A DNA stretch of 64,000 nucleotides, from contig JADGEZ010000005.1 of assembly GCA_016744115.1 (NCBI GenBank), forward strand, positions 22,721 to 86,720. Reading direction: 5' to 3'. Under the pieces are notes generated by a model, which worked only from the letters and a program-made list of their open reading frames with translations, was not told where the DNA came from and did not search any database. This stretch comes from Sulfurimonas sp. (GTDB taxonomy: Bacteria; Campylobacterota; Campylobacteria; Campylobacterales; Sulfurimonadaceae). The translations under genes and the position numbers were made by a program. This document shows positions 63,114-64,000 of the stretch, piece by piece. Every line of letters begins with the position of its first letter. The first letter of the stretch is position 1.

Positions 63114-63190
63114 GCGTTCGTGGCTCAACTGGATAGAGTTTCGGATTTCGGCTCCGAGGGTTATAGGTTCGAATCCTATCGGGCGTACCA
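63114..63190 (+). tRNA. tRNA-Arg (anticodon TCG)
   Basis: 77-nt cloverleaf with several G-U pairs in the acceptor (GCGTTCG/CGGGCGT); anticodon loop TTTCGGC with TCG; CCA encoded. Confidence 0.93.
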
Positions 63191-63325
63191 TCATTTTAAG
63201 ACAATATGAGCAAAGCTCACATTATCTACGCTAGTCGCTTGAACATTAAAGCTTTGATTTAGAAAATCAAGAATGCTAACAGGATCAAGTTTTTTTTAAA
63301 TTTAGTCATTTATTTGACTTAATAT

Positions 63326-63402
<77 letters not shown>

Positions 63403-63464
63403 CTTTACTTAAACTAAGATAAAGATTATTTGATTATAATTCTTTTCTTATTAAACAATCACAT

Positions 63465-63549
63465 GCGGATGTGGTGAAATTGGTATACACGCCAGACTTA
63501 GGATCTGGTGCCGCAAGGCGTGGAGGTTCAAGTCCTCTCATCCGCACCA
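63465..63549 (+). tRNA. tRNA-Leu (anticodon TAG)
   Basis: 85-nt class II tRNA with a long variable arm (TGCCGCAAGGCGT); acceptor GCGGATG/CATCCGC; anticodon loop CTTAGGA with TAG; CCA encoded. Last tRNA of the cluster. Confidence 0.97.
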
Positions 63550-64000
63550 TCAAAAAATAAAACCCTCATAAACTACCTAAACTACGAGCTTTGTAGAGTT
63601 TTTAAGTTTCAGCAAAAATCATTTTAGTAACCTATTAGTAACCATATTTAAAACTATCATTTGTAAATTTCAAAATTCTTTTTTAATTTTCCAAAATTAG
63701 TATTTTTCAAACACAAAAAAATCGTTTTTTCAAACGACCTTAATTAATCTTTCTCAATTCTCAATTATCCTCGCATAATAATTATAAACTTTGTTCTTCA
63801 GGAGAATAATTTAAAGCATTTAAAAACCAATTATATTAAATTAAAGATATACTTATATACTACTTGCTGAAAGGCAAGGAAATTTAAATAAATTTATTCA
63901 TTATAATGGTTCCCTTTTTCAAGACCAGTAAAACAAGTTTTCTTATTTCACCTCTTTACGATACCAGTGGTAACAGTTTTGCTCCTTCAGGATCTAAATT
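63550..64000. other. AT-rich region after the tRNA cluster, no supported gene
   Basis: No coding region is convincing. It contains a direct repeat TAGTAACC at 63625-63632 and 63636-63643 and a minus-strand terminator. A short plus-strand frame opens at ATG 63906 and runs off the window, and a minus-strand frame ends at 63956; neither can be identified. Confidence 0.5.
63715..63737 (-). terminator. Rho-independent terminator for minus-strand transcript from the right
   Basis: On the minus strand TCGTTT-GAAA-AAACGA (63737 down to 63722) forms a 6-bp stem with a GAAA loop, followed by seven T. A gene on the minus strand beyond the window would end here. Confidence 0.65.

Noticed and set aside
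62759..63209. Plus-strand frames across the tRNA cluster
   Set aside because: They coincide with tRNA genes and show only tRNA-derived peptides.
63906..64000. Short plus-strand frame starting MVPFFKTSKTSF, and a minus-strand end at 63956
   Set aside because: Both run off the window, have no ribosome site or recognised family, and contradict each other in direction.

Overview
The window is AT-rich, densely packed bacterial chromosome. I read it as a Campylobacterota (Epsilonproteobacteria) genome, most like a free-living Sulfurimonas-type organism. This is an inference from gene content and codon style: cytochrome oxidase accessory protein CcoG, several haem-c peroxidase-type proteins, LapD/LapG-type c-di-GMP signalling, a degenerate GGDEF protein inside the clpP-def block, and many AT-rich tightly spaced operons. 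No rRNA or species marker is present, so the genus is not proven.

Layout. 1-5.0 kb: the end of a DUF302 gene, then a minus-strand bioF / orphan ABC ATPase / PBP1A operon and an Rpn-type nuclease. 5.2-12.3 kb: rlmB, then a minus-strand run of DUF748 giant protein, YeiH-type exporter, an orphan protein and a TPR/zinc-ribbon protein. 12.5-14.6 kb: ccoG coupled to a recombinase-like HTH protein that lacks the catalytic serine and has a 12-bp inverted repeat upstream. 15.0-20.7 kb: a copper/silver-type CusCBA efflux operon with a Met-rich FixH/YtkA-like leader gene. 20.7-28.9 kb: a spore-photoproduct-lyase-like radical SAM protein, a double-DUF302 protein, a shrunken ISAs1-type element, an SO_0444-type permease, an ABC exporter, an ABC-F protein and a GNAT enzyme. 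28.9-37.8 kb: signalling and cofactor genes, namely a PAS-GGDEF cyclase, the moaD-moaE-moeA-gpx operon, lapG-lapD, an HMA lipoprotein and an HD-GYP response regulator. 37.8-41.1 kb: rnhB, an AAA-type ATPase and a B12-radical SAM protein.

41.1-49.2 kb is the most striking block. It is a six-gene minus-strand operon (imelysin, DUF1111 di-haem protein, second imelysin, sterol-desaturase-like membrane enzyme, coiled-coil porin, di-haem peroxidase). It is transcribed divergently from an FMN-binding protein, and two good Fur-box matches lie in the 141-bp gap. I infer an iron-responsive, redox-coupled envelope system.

49.2-62.8 kb is mostly core housekeeping: comM, def, degenerate GGDEF, clpP, tig, lspA, glmM, rpsT, prfA, nnrED, thiG, a hemerythrin and an NSS transporter. 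62.8-63.5 kb holds a five-tRNA cluster (Pro-His-Arg-Arg-Leu) behind a perfect-consensus sigma-70 promoter. The last 450 bp has no supported gene.

A palindromic repeat family related to the widespread CTGAACTTGATTCAG-type intergenic repeats is scattered through the window at four sites. In three places it supplies the stop codon of a neighbouring gene.
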